In this document: piece by piece, positions 43,331 to 57,400 of the stretch | Layout of the letters: every line of letters begins with the position of its first letter | Numbering within the stretch: position 1 is the stretch's first letter | Assembly (NCBI GenBank): GCA_039881145.1 | Contig: JAYKKI010000032.1 | Span: 12,976,501-13,040,500, forward strand | Direction of reading: 5' to 3' | DNA from: Druceiella hillmani | Taxonomy: Eukaryota; Arthropoda; Insecta; Lepidoptera; Hepialidae | Length of the DNA: 64,000 nt | Notes under the pieces: generated by a model | Database searches by the model: none | The model's input: only the letters and a program-made list of their open reading frames with translations | What the model was told of the DNA's origin: nothing | Position numbers and translations under genes: made by a program

Positions 43331-44074
43331 TCTATACTAACTATATTAACAATTTCAATGACTAAAATATTCGACAAGCATGATAATACAAGCATGATAA
43401 GACAGACACTATAAAAAAATAGAAAAACAAATAATAAGGTATTATTAAACGGAGAGACTGAGTTGTCCAAAAAAAAAACTAGAATTACATTTCGAAAATT
43501 ATGAATCAAAGAGAAAAATAGAACAATGTAAAGAAAGGTGTGCAGTACCGAACAGAATAAGTTTAACCTTTAGTCGATTGGAAATTGCAAGAAACTAATT
43601 GAAGAATCAGACAAAATATAGAATCAAGTTTGCACTCTTGCTACAAGATGGCAATTAGTAACAAAATAAATGTAAGTGAAAAATCTTTAATTAAGAACTT
43701 TAATAACGCGCCGCAATTTTGAATTTCTGGATTTTGACACTAAATTTGTACTTTCTGACTTTCAATTTCGCCCGATATCGAATCGGATAAAATAGCCAAA
43801 GTTTGTCTGCCATAGCGGAGCTGCCATTTTGAATTTCTAAATTTTTTTTGACTGCAAATTCTTTATTTCTAACCTTTAAAATCTTCTGATATCGAATGTC
43901 ATTCAAATTAGACTACACATGATAATACTTGTCTATCTATATGATATAATATATGATGAATACCTATCTAATATGGTAGAAAAGCCATCCTGAATTTCTT
44001 CGTAAAAAAAATTAGGAGTGTGAAAGGTAATATTTTATCTATCAAAAACACTTGCAATTGCAATGATATTTATT

Positions 44075-44396
44075 TTAATGAGGTTTCACAATTAAATGAA
44101 ACTAGGTGATGTAGTATTATTTCTACTTTCTTTAATTTCTTTACCACGACCTAGGTTTCATTGTATTACAACATCTTCAGGTGGGCTATTAGCAAAGATT
44201 CAATATCTTCCGGGGACCAATTAATAAAAATCTGTGCTAATAGCCCACCAGAACATGTTGTCGTACAACGAAACCTAGGTCGTGGTAAAAACCTTAAAGA
44301 AAGTAAAAATAATACTACATCACGTAGTTGCATTCAATTGCGAATAATGAATTTCTACAAAATTAATGCCAAATATATTCAATATTAATGAGGTTT
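44075..44396 (-). mobile_element. Fold-back element, copy 6 (longest), with flanking repeats
   Basis: The element runs 44087-44384, between perfect 12-bp direct repeats TTAATGAGGTTT (44075-44086 and 44385-44396). It starts CACAATTAAATGAAACTAGG and ends CCAAATATATTCAATA, the reverse orientation of copies 3 and 4. The inner block has CATCTTCAGGTGGGCTATTA and the inverted TAATAGCCCACCAGAACATG with an extra central segment CAATATCTTCCGGGGACCAA. This is the best-defined copy. Confidence 0.9.
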
Positions 44397-47300
44397 GATA
44401 AATTGACCTAAACATCGCCATTTTTGTATTGCGTACTTTTATAAATTAAAAACATAATCACAGATAATATAGCTTATCTGTGAACCATAAGTAATAGCTA
44501 TTCTGGACTTTTCTTTAGATCTTTCCAAGACCTACAATTCCTCCATATATATTTTTTGTGCATCTGTAATAATTTTGTCAGTGTTCGTCATGAAAACTCC
44601 GAGACCAACCACTTTTTTTCCGATTACGTTAAAATCACTAACTATGTCTCAAAAACTATAAAGCATATGTACACACTGTGCCATACGGAAATCTGGAAAC
44701 TATAAGCTATTATATTGCGAAAGCAAATTAGCAGTTTGACTTGAATTCCTAAAAAACAAACGAACAACGTTCCTAAAAAACAAACGAAACGTTTTCTCTT
44801 TATAATATTAGTAGGATAATGATTATTAATAATATTATATAATATAAACTGATATGTTATTTATAAACATATATAACAGAAAATTATTTAAATAAGGATA
44901 CGTAACCACTATTAAAATCAACTTCTCGAATTTGTTTGCGATAGAATAACTGTGACATAAAACAAACATTTTATTTTTTAACAGAACTTGATTAAGTATC
45001 TATTTTAAACTATGCAAATTTTTTGTTATGATTATAAACTCAAGTAAATCGTTTATTATTTCATTTTTAATTTGAATTAGTAAATCATTAATAAGGGCAT
45101 CGTATATTTTTTAATCGTTCTATTTTTATAATGGGGGAAATTGGTTTCGATATGACGTGATGCTTTGAAAGTTGTTGCTTTCCGAATAATAAGGGGCCAA
45201 GTTTTACAACGGCGTCATCGTGGAATATTAAACAATACCCTGCAATTCATTTCATTTGGATAATTGACTGATTAAAATCTATAAAAACAAACGGACTAAT
45301 GCTGATGATAGTGGGCAGTTAATAAACAACTAGTTAACAATGAGCGCTGCATATGTAAGTCTTACAGTGACAAAGCATGTGGCAAATGTGGGTGTCAATC
45401 AGTTCAACGAAACACTGCAAAGGAAGTAGTCATTTAATTTTTATGAATGTATCAGATATGGTCATTGGGTTCAAAAATGTACGATGGAAATAAATTGCTT
45501 CAAGACTTACTTCAATGATTACGTCAGTAAATTATTCAGAGCACTGAAAACTTAATATATCCTCATTGAGAATCAATTTTGTGTCATCCCGTTTTGTCTT
45601 ATATCAAATAGATTGTATAAAATATGAACTTACTGGGTTATTAATACCATTTCAGACCATTAAACCTATTAACCAACGTTTCGATACCGAACATCGATTA
45701 AACTTTTGTTGAGAGTCGTCACGTACTTACCATACGTATCTTACCATATTTGCATTACCATATATGGTAATTTAGTCATCATTGGATGTGAATTGCAAAC
45801 AGTAATTAAGGTATCAAAGAAATCTCTTATGTAAAGAAATACCGTTTTATTTCGGAATAAGAAAATTCTCATATAATCTGATGGAAATGGTGCAAATTTT
45901 CTATTGAAGCATCTAAAAAAGTAATTTTTTACAAAGTCATCAATGGTGGCGTTTTTATAAACTTTTATTTAACGCTCCGTTTGTCTTTCTGGTTCAAATT
46001 GTTTACTCAAAATTTAACCTATTTCTTAACCGTTCGATATCAATTTTGCATAAGTATCAAATTAATTAAATTATTGTATTTAATTAATTTGATACTTATG
46101 TTTTTTTTGATACGGAGTAGTTTACAATAAACAAAATGCTTTTTGAAAGTAAATAATAGCAGAAGTGCGCATTTTAATGATGTTCGGTGCGATTTATTTG
46201 CGCACAGAAAGAGAGAACATAGGGTGGAAACGAGTACAAGGGTATCTGGTCGCGTAATTATTAATATATTTGTTAATTAACATAAAGCGCTGGACTACAT
46301 TCATGAAAGACAAAAATACATAACAAGAAATCATCAAATAACTTAAATGTACCCTTACGACATTTTCGTAAGGGTTGTTTTGGCACCTGGTGGAAATACA
46401 CTTAACGTTGTGTACAAATAAATATATTACACACTATCTTTGTCTACCCCAACAGGAACCCGTGTGAGGCCGGAATGGATCTCTAGTTTTATGTATAATT
46501 TTGATAACGAATAAAGTGTGGTTAGATTAATTATAAATAACATTTTCACTATAAAAAAGTTTTTTTTTCTAACATATGATTTTCTATGCAAAAAAATAAT
46601 TTTCAAAAAATTGGCATCATCGAGTATAGGTCCTAATATATATTTCCAGAGGGAGTTTATTCTTGATCGTTAAAAATGAGACTATTTTAGTATATTTTAA
46701 CCAGCGGTAGCTTGGAACTGGAGGACTTCAGTTTTGTAGGGGGATACTTTTGATAAATTAAATTCTCTTATCGAAAGGAAAGATTTTTTTGAGAAAACAT
46801 CGATGATTTAATGAAAGAAAATGCTGGTATTAATTTGGTTTTTGGATAGGTATTGCACAATTATGTACAATATATTCGACCGGTACTGGGACAACTCCTC
46901 TGTCATATGTGAGCAGTATTTTTATGACAGAGCCTATTTTTGCTTTGTAAGTGTAAGCCTTGAAGTAGGCCTTGAACTGGTATTAAATATTACTTTCTTC
47001 ACGCCTCTAAATCTTAGCTGTCGTTTGCGCCTTAGATAAATTGGTTTACTCGCTGAAACGTTGACATATTAATACGATATCACTATGCCCACTCGAGCGA
47101 AGCTTTCTTCGTCAAACAATCTATTTTCACAAAACGTTAGGTTGGAAACCTCGATAGGATTACGTAAGATATGAAGACTGGGAGACTGCTTATCTGTATC
47201 TTTATCCTATTTTTGTTCCATAGAAATGGCTTCGTTTTTTATTCTATCAAAATGGTACTTGGAATAGAAATTGTACTTAAATAGAATTGGACTTAAATAT

Positions 47301-50300
47301 AAATCTAAGTTAAGTTTGAAAACAGACTATAACTAAACTATTTTAATAGTTTCATAATGACGTTACTCCAAGGTTAAAAAAATCATCTTAAAATAAGCAT
47401 GCAAATTAAATGTCGTAAAAAGTATTTTTTCACCACTTATTGAAAAATAAATCGATCAAATGCAAGATATACCTGCGCAATTAATATTCCGTGACATCAG
47501 CCACCAAATTTAATAATGAAAGTAATGAAACCGACTATGTATTTAAAAGGCGCCCATCTGTCGCGCTACCCGCCGCCGAACGCACCATTACCGTATTATA
47601 TCGGGTATGTGCAGAGCTGAGTGGGGAGCGTTTAAAGGAGACAAATTAATTTTTTTTAAGACGTGTGAGAACAAAAGTTATGCCTTACATCGTGGTAAAT
47701 ATTTTTTGTTAAAAAACTTTTTCTGAAAAACGAATGGAGCAGCTGTTATAAGAAAGTAATCAATTAAATTATTTGTAAAAATTAATCGTTCTAGAATTAT
47801 TCAAACCTGGTAATTTCATAACTAATACTCAATGTAATTTCATTCTATAACTAATACACAATGTTTAAGATATTTTCAGAATTTTCTTGTAGATCTTTTT
47901 GTTGATAAGCCGATAAACAGCAAATTTTAAATGTTTTTCTCGAAAAATATTTAAAAAATTTAAAAGTAAATACACCATGTATATTGTTCAATTCGTACTT
48001 TAATAGATTTTCATTTCACATCCTACACGATAACGTTGAAATAATTTTTTGTCATCTCCTAATTCACCCTTGAAACTTACCCCAGAATTAAAATTGTTTT
48101 ATTTATACTTCACATCTTTAATTGGGCCACCATACTCTACTTTTGTGCTAAATTTAAAATATTTATATAGAATGGTTTTCGAGAAAAGCGGTTCTGACAG
48201 AAGAACTGATGGGCACCGTAGTGAATGAAATTAAATTTTACCACGAAACACTAAAAAGAGAAATAACTTGAAATTTATTACAACCGTATACTGCTATGAT
48301 AATAGAATAAAGTACATACTCTGCTTCATAATTTTTTACTTACTCGAATATAAAAATGGCTAGCTTAGCTTTTAAAGAGCTTTCACTTATTTGTAGTTCG
48401 AAAATACTAGGTACCTTTACTCGCCTTAAGGGCGTGTTTACATTTTTGACGAAAAATCTTCATTTTTGCCGAGTTTACTCTAAACTTTAGGAATATGTAG
48501 TGTAACGATTTTGATATGGCAAAATAAATCAAACCTTCATCTATAATCCAAGTTGATTACTTTTTAATGGTATCATATTATTTCATGAAAATATGTTTTT
48601 GTAACTCATTCTCCGTCAAAATCGCTAAAGAGGGATGCATTTAGAGGATTCATTCCAAACATTCCAGCATTGAAATTCAAAAAAGCAGTGAAGTTCTCAT
48701 TTTCTCCTGTTTAAGATGTATATAAAACAATTTGTGTTAACTCAATGGCTAAAAAGAGCAAGGAAAATATTTATTCAACAAAATTTCTCCCATACATTTT
48801 GTGATACCGGCTTGTCATTTTGCGCTGAGATGCGCACCAACTCGGTCGTGTTCGTCCGCTCTGAATAAAAATATTCGGCATGTTTACTACACTGTTGGTG
48901 TAATTATAATTGAATTGACCGTTTTTAGCTATGATAAAAAAAATTATACAGTTGAAATATTTTATTTCATGTTTAAGTTTTATGATGCTTAAAACAAATT
49001 ATAAATATATATCAGACAGAATTAATAATATATACTGAGAAAGAAAAAACAGAAACCTTATAAGCTCACTCACATATATATCCCTTTATCTGTTAGAGTT
49101 GTTTTCAGAACCCGGAATTTTCTCAGAAACCGCTCCAGGTAATAATTTGAAATTTGGTATGGTAGTAAAATGTATTAAACCGCATATACTTCAATAGTTT
49201 ACACTCAAAAATATTCATAGCAAAATTTGGGGGAGATGGGGTATACAGTTTCGAATTTTTTTTTTTAAATTTCTGATATTGTGTGGGGTAATATTCGAAA
49301 GGCCCAGGTGTACGAGTAATTTTTCTTAGAATTTTAGATATCGTAATTTCAGAGATGTTCTGAAAAATGTGAAAAAATATACTGAAAATAATGCATCCCA
49401 ATTCCGAGACTACTGAATTCAAAATTAGGGAAAAATATGGATTTTAACAGCCCACACAAAGGCTGTAGGAAAACTATAGCAATGATTCTAGATGACATAA
49501 TGTTTAAAAAAACAACGTGTTTTTTAAATTTATAATAAAATGATAAAAAAAACAATAAACAATATAGGAATTTATATATTCACATAAATACCCACATCCA
49601 TATATAAAATAATATTAATAATAATAAATAAAGTATTTACATTAATATGTACAATTCTTTTGCAGAATATTATATCCCCTAACGCAAATATATGTTTATA
49701 TGTGCCACATGCGAATGCATACAGACTCCTGCACATACGTTACGTATCTACGTACAGGCATTATATAAATACATAAAATATACACGCATTATTATCTATG
49801 GAGGAGATATAATATAAAGGAAATAAAAAAAGTATTAACATTAGAAAGAAAAGAAAATTAATTTCAATCAATTAATTTCCAAATGTCGATATTTTTTGTT
49901 TATTCTATCGGTACCATTTTCTGGGTTAAAATTTATTTGCTGTATTTTGTAGCATACGTAATTAATAAGTAAAGTCCTTTTGTACCACCGATCTCATTTA
50001 CTTATAACTAAATATGTAATTGTGTTTTTGTTGGTTTTAATAAAAAAGAAACCAATTTAAAATGAAAATTTTCTTTAATTTGAGAAAAAAACGCCAATGC
50101 CGGAATCGGTTTTGGCATTGAATTTGATCCGCTGTTGCACCGTTATAGTTTACAAGCTGCAACATATTTCATCTTCCATTATTTTTCGTTCATCATTGAC
50201 CCCCCAATATTTCACCACACAGGTTAAATCATGTCTTATAATGGTCAAGGTGCTTAGTCTTGATCAGGTAAACTTGTTAGATGCGTAACTTGTAAGGTTT

Positions 50301-50981
50301 CCATATGTGGGGACTATATAGTACGTAGTTAAGAAACTAAAATGACCTATAGAGAATTATTGAGTCATAATAAATTCTACAAAAAATGTATTTCAAACCG
50401 TTTAGTTCACGTTTATATTTTAGGAGATACAGTAATTAATTTTCCAGTTTTTAAGATCAATTTATATTATATAAATTGATATATCACACAATTCGATCTG
50501 AAAGTCTACAGACATGAAATAACGTATCAGTTTTATAAATGTTTATCCTAAAATATTTTTAACAGACTATTCTTTCCAATAAAACAAAAACGTAAGAAAA
50601 TCAGAGCATCCGTTTAAGAGATATAAAGCCACACATACATATATAAACGTGCTCTTGCACGCACGTACCAGTATACAGACACGCCACAAATAGGCATTAA
50701 ACTTATAACATCCCTGCTTTTTGTATAGGACATTAATTAATCATATTAACCTACGACCGCAACGGAAAGGGTTAATGTAAATGTAACGTTTCCTTGCAAA
50801 TGGTTCACCATTATCAATTTTAATGGTATATTGTTATTACCTTTTTCCGCCCGATAGGAACGCAAAAATGATTATGCTTTTTATCGGCATATGTATTCTT
50901 GTACTGTCATTTGCATCTCTGTAGATTTGTTGTAAAAATTAATGTTTATATTGGATTTTCATATTTGGCTGCTATTTCAAT
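44397..50981. other. Intergenic, no supported gene
   Basis: Long A+T-rich stretch. A small G+C-rich island lies at 47550-47630. Apart from the palindrome at 46049-46100 I see no gene, RNA or structured repeat. Confidence 0.5.
46049..46100. repeat. Perfect 23-bp inverted repeat, 6-bp loop
   Basis: The arms begin CATAAGTATCAAATTAATTA (46049-46071) and end TTAATTAATTTGATACTTATG (46078-46100), with loop TATTGT. All 23 pairs match. Confidence 0.95.
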
Positions 50982-51040
50982 TCTGCTTCGACTCTGACTT
51001 CGACTCTGACTTTCGACTCTGCTTCGACTCTGACTTCGAC
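50982..51040. repeat. 12-bp minisatellite CTTCGACTCTGA
   Basis: About five imperfect units of CTTCGACTCTGA in plus sense. The run is short and C-rich compared with its surroundings. Confidence 0.9.
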
Positions 51041-51357
51041 CAAAAACAGACAAGTGTAATCAGTATATTTGTTTCTAAACTACAAATTTGATGTTCTTAA
51101 GCGTGTCTTACGTTAAATTATATTGTTATAATCTATAATTTAGTGCCCGTTTCAATAATAAAATTACACCTGTTGTCGATATGTTTTTTTTTTAAATTTT
51201 GAATATTATTGTGTTACCAGTTTTTTAATGTGTTGCTTGCAAGATTAAACTGAATTATTGAAATCCTAATAAACCATCCTGCCTTCGAACGTGAGGAATG
51301 GATATTTTAATTTTACTCTTTGTAAATTAAAATACCCTCATTTTCGTTGAGACAGAC

Positions 51358-53605
51358 CGTTTATTAACTTAAGAAGTGGTAACTTAAAAACCACTTATAC
51401 TCAAAGGTAGTCTCATAAATAACGTCATCTATTGGTGTTGGATTCTCACGTTTATTAAGTTAAGAAGTGGTAACTTGAAAAACCATTTATACTCAAAAGT
51501 AGTCCCACAAATAACGTCATATACCGGTGCTAGGTTCTCACGTTTATTAAGTTAATAACTTGAAAAACATTTATACTCAAAAGTAGTCCTACAAATAACG
51601 TCATCTAGTGGTGTTGGGTTCCCACGTTTATTAAGTTAAGAAGTGGGAACTTGAAAAACCACTTATACTCAAAAGTAATCTCACACTTAACGTCATTTAT
51701 GGGTGTTGGGTTCTCACGTTTATTAAGTTAAGAAGTAATAATTTGAAAAACCACTTATACTCAAAAGTAGTCTTACAAATAACATCATCTAGTGGTGTGA
51801 GTTCTCACGTTTATTAACTTAAGAAGCGGTAACTTGAAAAACACTTATACTCAAAAGTAGTCCCATAAATAACGTCATCCAGTAGTGTTGGGTTCTTTAA
51901 GTTAAGAAGTGGTAACTTGAAAAAGCACTTATATTCAAAAGTAGTCCCACAAATAACGTCATCCAGTGATGTTGGGTTCTCACGTTTATTAAGTTAAGAA
52001 GCGGTAACTTGAAAAACACTTATACTCAAAAGTAGTCCCATAAATAACGTCATCCAGTAGTGTTGGGTTCTTTAAGTTAAGAAGTGGTAACTTGAAAAAG
52101 CACTTATATTCAAAAGTAGTCCCACAAATAACGTCATCCAGTGATGTTGGGTTCTCACGTTTATTAAGTTAAGAAGTGGTAACTTGAAAAACCACTTATA
52201 CTCAAAAGTAGTCCCACAAATTACGTCATCTAGTGGTGTGGGTTCTCACGTTTATAAAGTTAAGAAGTGGTAACTTGAAAAACCACTTATACTCAAAAGT
52301 AGTCCCACAAATAACGTCATATACCGGTGCTAGGTTCTCACGTTTATTAAGTTAATAACTTGAAAAACATTTATACTCAAAAGTAGTCCTACAAATAACG
52401 TCATCTAGTGGTGTTGGGTTCCCACGTTTATTAAGTTAAGAAGTGGGAACTTGAAAAACCACTTATACTCAAAAGTAATCTCACAAATAACGTCATCTAT
52501 GGGTGTTGGGTTCTCACGTTTATTAAGTTAAGAAGTAATAATTTGAAAAACCACTTATACTCAAAAGTAGTCTTACAAATAACATCATCTAGTGGTTTGA
52601 GTTCTCACGTTTATTAACTTAAGAAGCGGTAACTTGAAAAACACTTATACTCAAAAGTAGTCCCATAAATAACGTCATCCAGTAGTGTTGGGTTCTTTAA
52701 GTTAAGAAGTGGTAACTTGAAAAAGCACTTATATTCAAAAGTAGTCCCACAAATAACGTCATCCAGTGATGTTGGGTTCTCACGTTTATTAAGTTAAGAA
52801 GTGGTAACTTGAAAAACCACTTATACTCAAAAGTAGTCCCACAAATTACGTCATCTAGTGGTGTGGGTTCTCACGTTTATAAAGTTAAGAAGTGGTAACT
52901 TGAAAAACCACTTATACTCAACAGTAGTCCCACTAATAAGGTCATCTAGTGGTATGGGTTCTCAAGTTTATTAAGTTAAGAAGTGGTAACATGAAAAACC
53001 ACTAACACTCAAAAGAAGTCCCAGAAATAACGTCATCTAGTGGTGTGGGTTCTCAAGTTTATTAAGTTAAGAAGTGGTAACATGAAAAACCACTTACACT
53101 CAAAAGAAGTCCCAAAAATAACGTCATCTAGTAGTGTGGGTTCTTAAGTTTATTAAATTAAGAAGTGGTAACATGAAAAACCACTTACACTCAAAAGAAG
53201 TCCCACAAATAACATCATCTAGTGGGGCGGGTTCTCACGTTTATTAAGTTAAGAAGTGGTAACTTGAAAAACCACTTATACTAGATAGTAGTCCCACAAA
53301 TGACGTCATCTAGTGGCGTAGGTTCTCACGTTTATAAAGTTAAGAAGTGGTAACTTGAAAAACCACTTATACTCAACAGTAGTCCCACAAATAACGTCAT
53401 CTAGTGGTGTGGGTTCTCAAGTTTATTAAGTTAAGAAGTGGTAACATGAAAAACCACTTACACTCAAAAGAAGTCCCAGAAATAACGACATCTAGTAGTG
53501 TGGGTTCTCAAGTTTATTAAGTTAAGAAGTGGTAACATGAAAAACCACTTATACTCAAAAGAAGTCCTAGAAATAAAGTCACCACTAGGTGACGTTATTT
53601 CTAGG
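51358..53605. repeat. 92-bp satellite with 800-bp higher-order repeat
   Basis: About 24 units of roughly 92 bases with consensus pieces TCACGTTTATTAAGTTAAGA, AGTGGTAACTTGAAAAACCA, CTTATACTCAAAAGTAGTCC and CACAAATAACGTCATCTAGT. Each unit contains the hairpin AAGTGGT...ACCACTT. A marker variant ATACCGGTGCTAGG occurs at 51521 and again exactly 800 bases later at 52321, and neighbouring variants repeat in step, so a multi-unit block was duplicated. From about 52940 units differ (AACATGAAAAACCACTTACA, CAAAAGAAGTCCCAGAAA). The array ends in an inverted copy of a unit end, 53566-53582 against 53589-53605. Confidence 0.97.
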
Positions 53606-53723
53606 TTTAAGTAAAAAAGGTTCACTTGAAAATTGTTTAAAAACTTGACGAAAATGTTTAAACACGTAATTTCTTTTATTTATTCAGTGAATCATTGAGT
53701 ATGAACAATGATATTATTATCTA

Positions 53724-54095
53724 ATGGCTATAATTTTATATTCCACTAGAGTTGTCAAACAGTGTAGTTTCTTTAAAAAGTCAAGATGTTTTAAAGAGGA
53801 AAAAAAACCGTAAACATGGTTTTGAAGACGTCATGGTTTGAAGTCATGGTTTTGAAGAAAGGAAGTGATATTTCACTATTTAAGGGCTACTGTTGTACAG
53901 ATTTTGCTATAGATTAACTGTACATTATTTCTGATGGCTATAATTTTATATTCCACATGAGTTTGGCAAACAGTGTAGTTGCTTTATAAAGTAAAGAGTG
54001 TAAAAACTGTAAACATGGCTTAGAGGAAAAGAAGTGATATTTCATTATTTAAGGGCTACCGTTGTACAGATTTTGCAATTGATTAACTATAAATA
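53724..54095. repeat. Direct duplication of about 200 bp beside the satellite
   Basis: TGGCTATAATTTTATATTCC starts at 53724 and 53935. Both copies continue through AAGAAGTGATATTTC / GGAAGTGATATTTC and TTGTACAGATTTTGC with indels. It directly follows the 92-bp array but is a different sequence. Confidence 0.85.
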
Positions 54096-54332
54096 TTTAT
54101 TCAAACGTACAAATATGTTTCTCCAGTTACCTTATTTGCATTCACGAGACGTCAGGATTGTAATATTTCTAAAGTATTGACGAATATATGACTTTATATT
54201 GAAAATTATGAATCGCACGATGTGAATTTGAAAAATTAGGAACGTAAAAACTATGCTGACTTAAAAGTTATACAAATAGTTAAGTGCGTATATTCAATGG
54301 TTTTTATTAAAATTCAATAAAAATATAATACA

Positions 54333-54334
54333 TG

Positions 54335-54399
<65 letters not shown>
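54333..54399. repeat. (CA)n(TA)n compound microsatellite
   Basis: A run of CA units passes directly into TA units. Confidence 0.97.
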
Positions 54400-54402
<3 letters not shown>

Positions 54403-57400
54403 TAAAAGCTTAATAATATTACCATTGAAAGGCGTATCCTGCAAATACTGTTACAATGTTATGATGCAAAAAATTAGGACTGTAATATAAAAAACATATC
54501 ACTTTACAATTACTAATTTTCGTTAAAAAGTTTACAATAATTGTTTACTATTTAATATAATTAGAAGAGATGCTAGCAACATATTAACGATAATATATCC
54601 TTATCGAATATGTTCTTACCCAGAATTGAACAGTTTAATGTCTTTCAAAAGCATATTTAACACAATATTATTATTGTATATATACTAGAAGCGATTCTTT
54701 TGAATTTAACGTTCAAAAGAAAAAAAAATCAACATTAATACAGTATCTTAAGCTGATGTAGCGTGTACGATTTTCCAAATGTTTAGCGACTATAAAACGT
54801 TGCCCATTGCGGCACCGATTTGGAGACGTAATTGGGTACGCTTTTCCAAACAGACGGTTCGGGAATTGAATCTCCGAATTGTTTGTTTGGTAAAGCGTGC
54901 CTATTTACCGCTTTTCGAAGTTCGAGATAAAATAAAGCTGATTGGATATTATACAACTACATAAACCTTCTAAAAATTGACGAGAGTAGCATGTTTTTTA
55001 GTTCAAAAGGCAACGAGTTAATTTTAAAAGTATTTTAAGCTTTTGTGTGAGAAACCAACTCGAGATGATTAATAATTACTGACTTAACACCATTCCAAAT
55101 AGCATCCACATGGATATTGTTCGGAAATTAGCTTCAGAACTATACTGACTACTTCTGTTTTTAAATATTTATACCACAGGTCATGGGCTGGGAGAATAAT
55201 TCAAGATATGCTATCACTAAGTGATATTTTCTTCAAGAGAGTGGAAAATAGATGGAACTTCATAAATTGTCTTAGAAACTTTCAAATTCACTGGATGCAT
55301 TCAATCAGTTGTAGCTTCAGCTCAAAAATCCTGGGAAATCCTGGGAATCATGAAATTATTAATAATTGCAAAGAATGGATTAACGAGATAATGGAAAGGG
55401 ATACGAAAGTACATGCAGTGTTTGAAACCTAACAGAAATTGCGACACGCCTTTAGGCGATGAAACGTGTTCGTAGAAAACAACCGTCTAGAGGACAAACA
55501 GCACGCAAACAAATCCTAGTTGATTGACCTTCTCATGAAGGTCAAAAAGTTAACATATCGAAACTTGTATATGGGAAAATATAAGGCAGGTTATTATACC
55601 TCTCATAGCACATTGTCTTCGGGGTTAGTCTCCCCAATATAAATATGTATAATATTTCTCAGCTATAACCCATGTTAGCTGAGAACAAAGAAGAAGAAGT
55701 ACTAAAAAGGTAAAGATAATATTCTTGGGATATCTGTAAGAAGACAAAATTAAAATGTGGATTTGAGAACATTGAGTTGTTTCGTGACATATTTTGAATG
55801 TATAAATATTAATAAACGTGTGAATGATATGTCAAGTTAAGACGAAAAAGTGGTTAAAAGTAGCAATCTCTTAGAATTGGCGTATGGTGAGCTAGTGAGT
55901 ATATGGTGAGCTATAATATCATATAGTAAACTGGACACTAGCCTTGTAAGATTGTTCTGATGTTATTACATAAACAAATTTGTTAATTAGTAGGAGAACT
56001 TCTTATTCCGAGGGATCAGTGACATTAGGTACATACACACATTCAAGTCTACTAACTAACTACTAACTACAATATACTGTATATTTATGAAATAATTATA
56101 AACCTTCATATTAATTTGTGGTATGCGAATTTATTGCCTCTACTACGTCTTTCACAGGGCTTAAGATGAATGAATTTATTGCCCAAGTCGATTCCAATTT
56201 TTTTCGGATCTTTGATATCATACATAGTTAAAATGTTTTTGGTACATTGCAAAATATTTCGGTCATTCATTATTTTCAAGGAGATGAAAATATTACAAAA
56301 TATTTTCAATTAAATTTTAAAAGACTCAATCATACTTCAGTTGATTGACACCTACGACAATAGTGGTTTTCCTACGTTCTGCAAGTTTTTTGTAGGTTAG
56401 GTATTTAAGGCACTTAGGAAAGTAGGTACACGTCTGCTTCTATTTGTTTTAAGTCAGGAAGAGAAGTTCGTCGGGGCTGTGTTGTTTGTTTTTCACTAAA
56501 CCTTTTTGTCGTGTATAATAAGAGATTCGATAGGAAAAATCCAATGTTTTGGTTATACTTTTTTAACAGGAATGTGGTTCATCATTAAGAAAAAAAAAAG
56601 AAATGGCAGAAAACAGCCTCTTAGCAACAGATTAATTGTTGTTTACTTCAATTTACGATTGTAGATAATGACTTTAGCCGGAAATGATTGGAGTGAGCAT
56701 TTAATTTATAAGGTTCTATTTTTATGGTAGTATAATAAATGAATAAGCTAGTATGTATCCCAAAATGATGTAATCTTAAAATTAAAAACCATTGAATCGA
56801 TTTCAGAGAGGCTTTACTGATATTTCTTTTCAATTAATGGTAAAACGTGAAAAAGTCCTGCATCTCCTGAAACCTTTTCTTTGTGTCCTTGCCCTTTCCT
56901 GTCTTTCCCATCCCAAATCGTGTCAATATTTTGTTTTCTTTTTTAATTTACTTTTGTATTTTTTTGTCTAATGTGCTATGAAGAATTTTCATTATAAAAT
57001 CTCTTACGGTCTACCACCTAAATTTCAATACAAATTGTTAAGGTTGACTGGAAGAGATTGCTCATGTAGCAATAAGTCCACCATATGTACTATACATAAA
57101 AGTTAATAAATAAATAAAACGTCCAATTGTACTGTCGGTTTTAGAGTTGTGTACGCGTACAGCAAAAATTAGAATTAGTTGTCAGTTATGCTTATGAAAT
57201 GTGATACATAGATAGATTAGAATTCTCAAATTAGTCGGAAACCTTAGTGTTTAAGTAAAAGGAGCAGAAGTATAATACAAAACAGTTTTTACGTAGTGTA
57301 ATTAAAATATAAATATTAGCGTCAAGCTCTTTTTACAATGTTCAGCAATACTACGAAAAACCTAGTTTCCTACTCTATTTAATTTTAATAATCAATTCTT

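Noticed and set aside
45340..45365. Candidate first exon: ATGAGCGCTGCATAT then GTAAGT
   Set aside because: Only five codons, with no continuation and no supporting context; too weak to list.
47550..47630. G+C-rich island as a CpG promoter
   Set aside because: Only about 80 bases, with no gene on either side; more likely part of an old repeat.
49123..49555. Overlapping minus-strand frames of 99 and 68 codons
   Set aside because: A+T-driven Phe/Ile/Lys/Asn-rich frames with no motif; probably chance or an old repeat.
51358..53605. CRISPR-like array
   Set aside because: Units are contiguous 92-mers with no unique spacers, in clearly animal nuclear DNA. The same holds for the 91-bp and 39-bp arrays.
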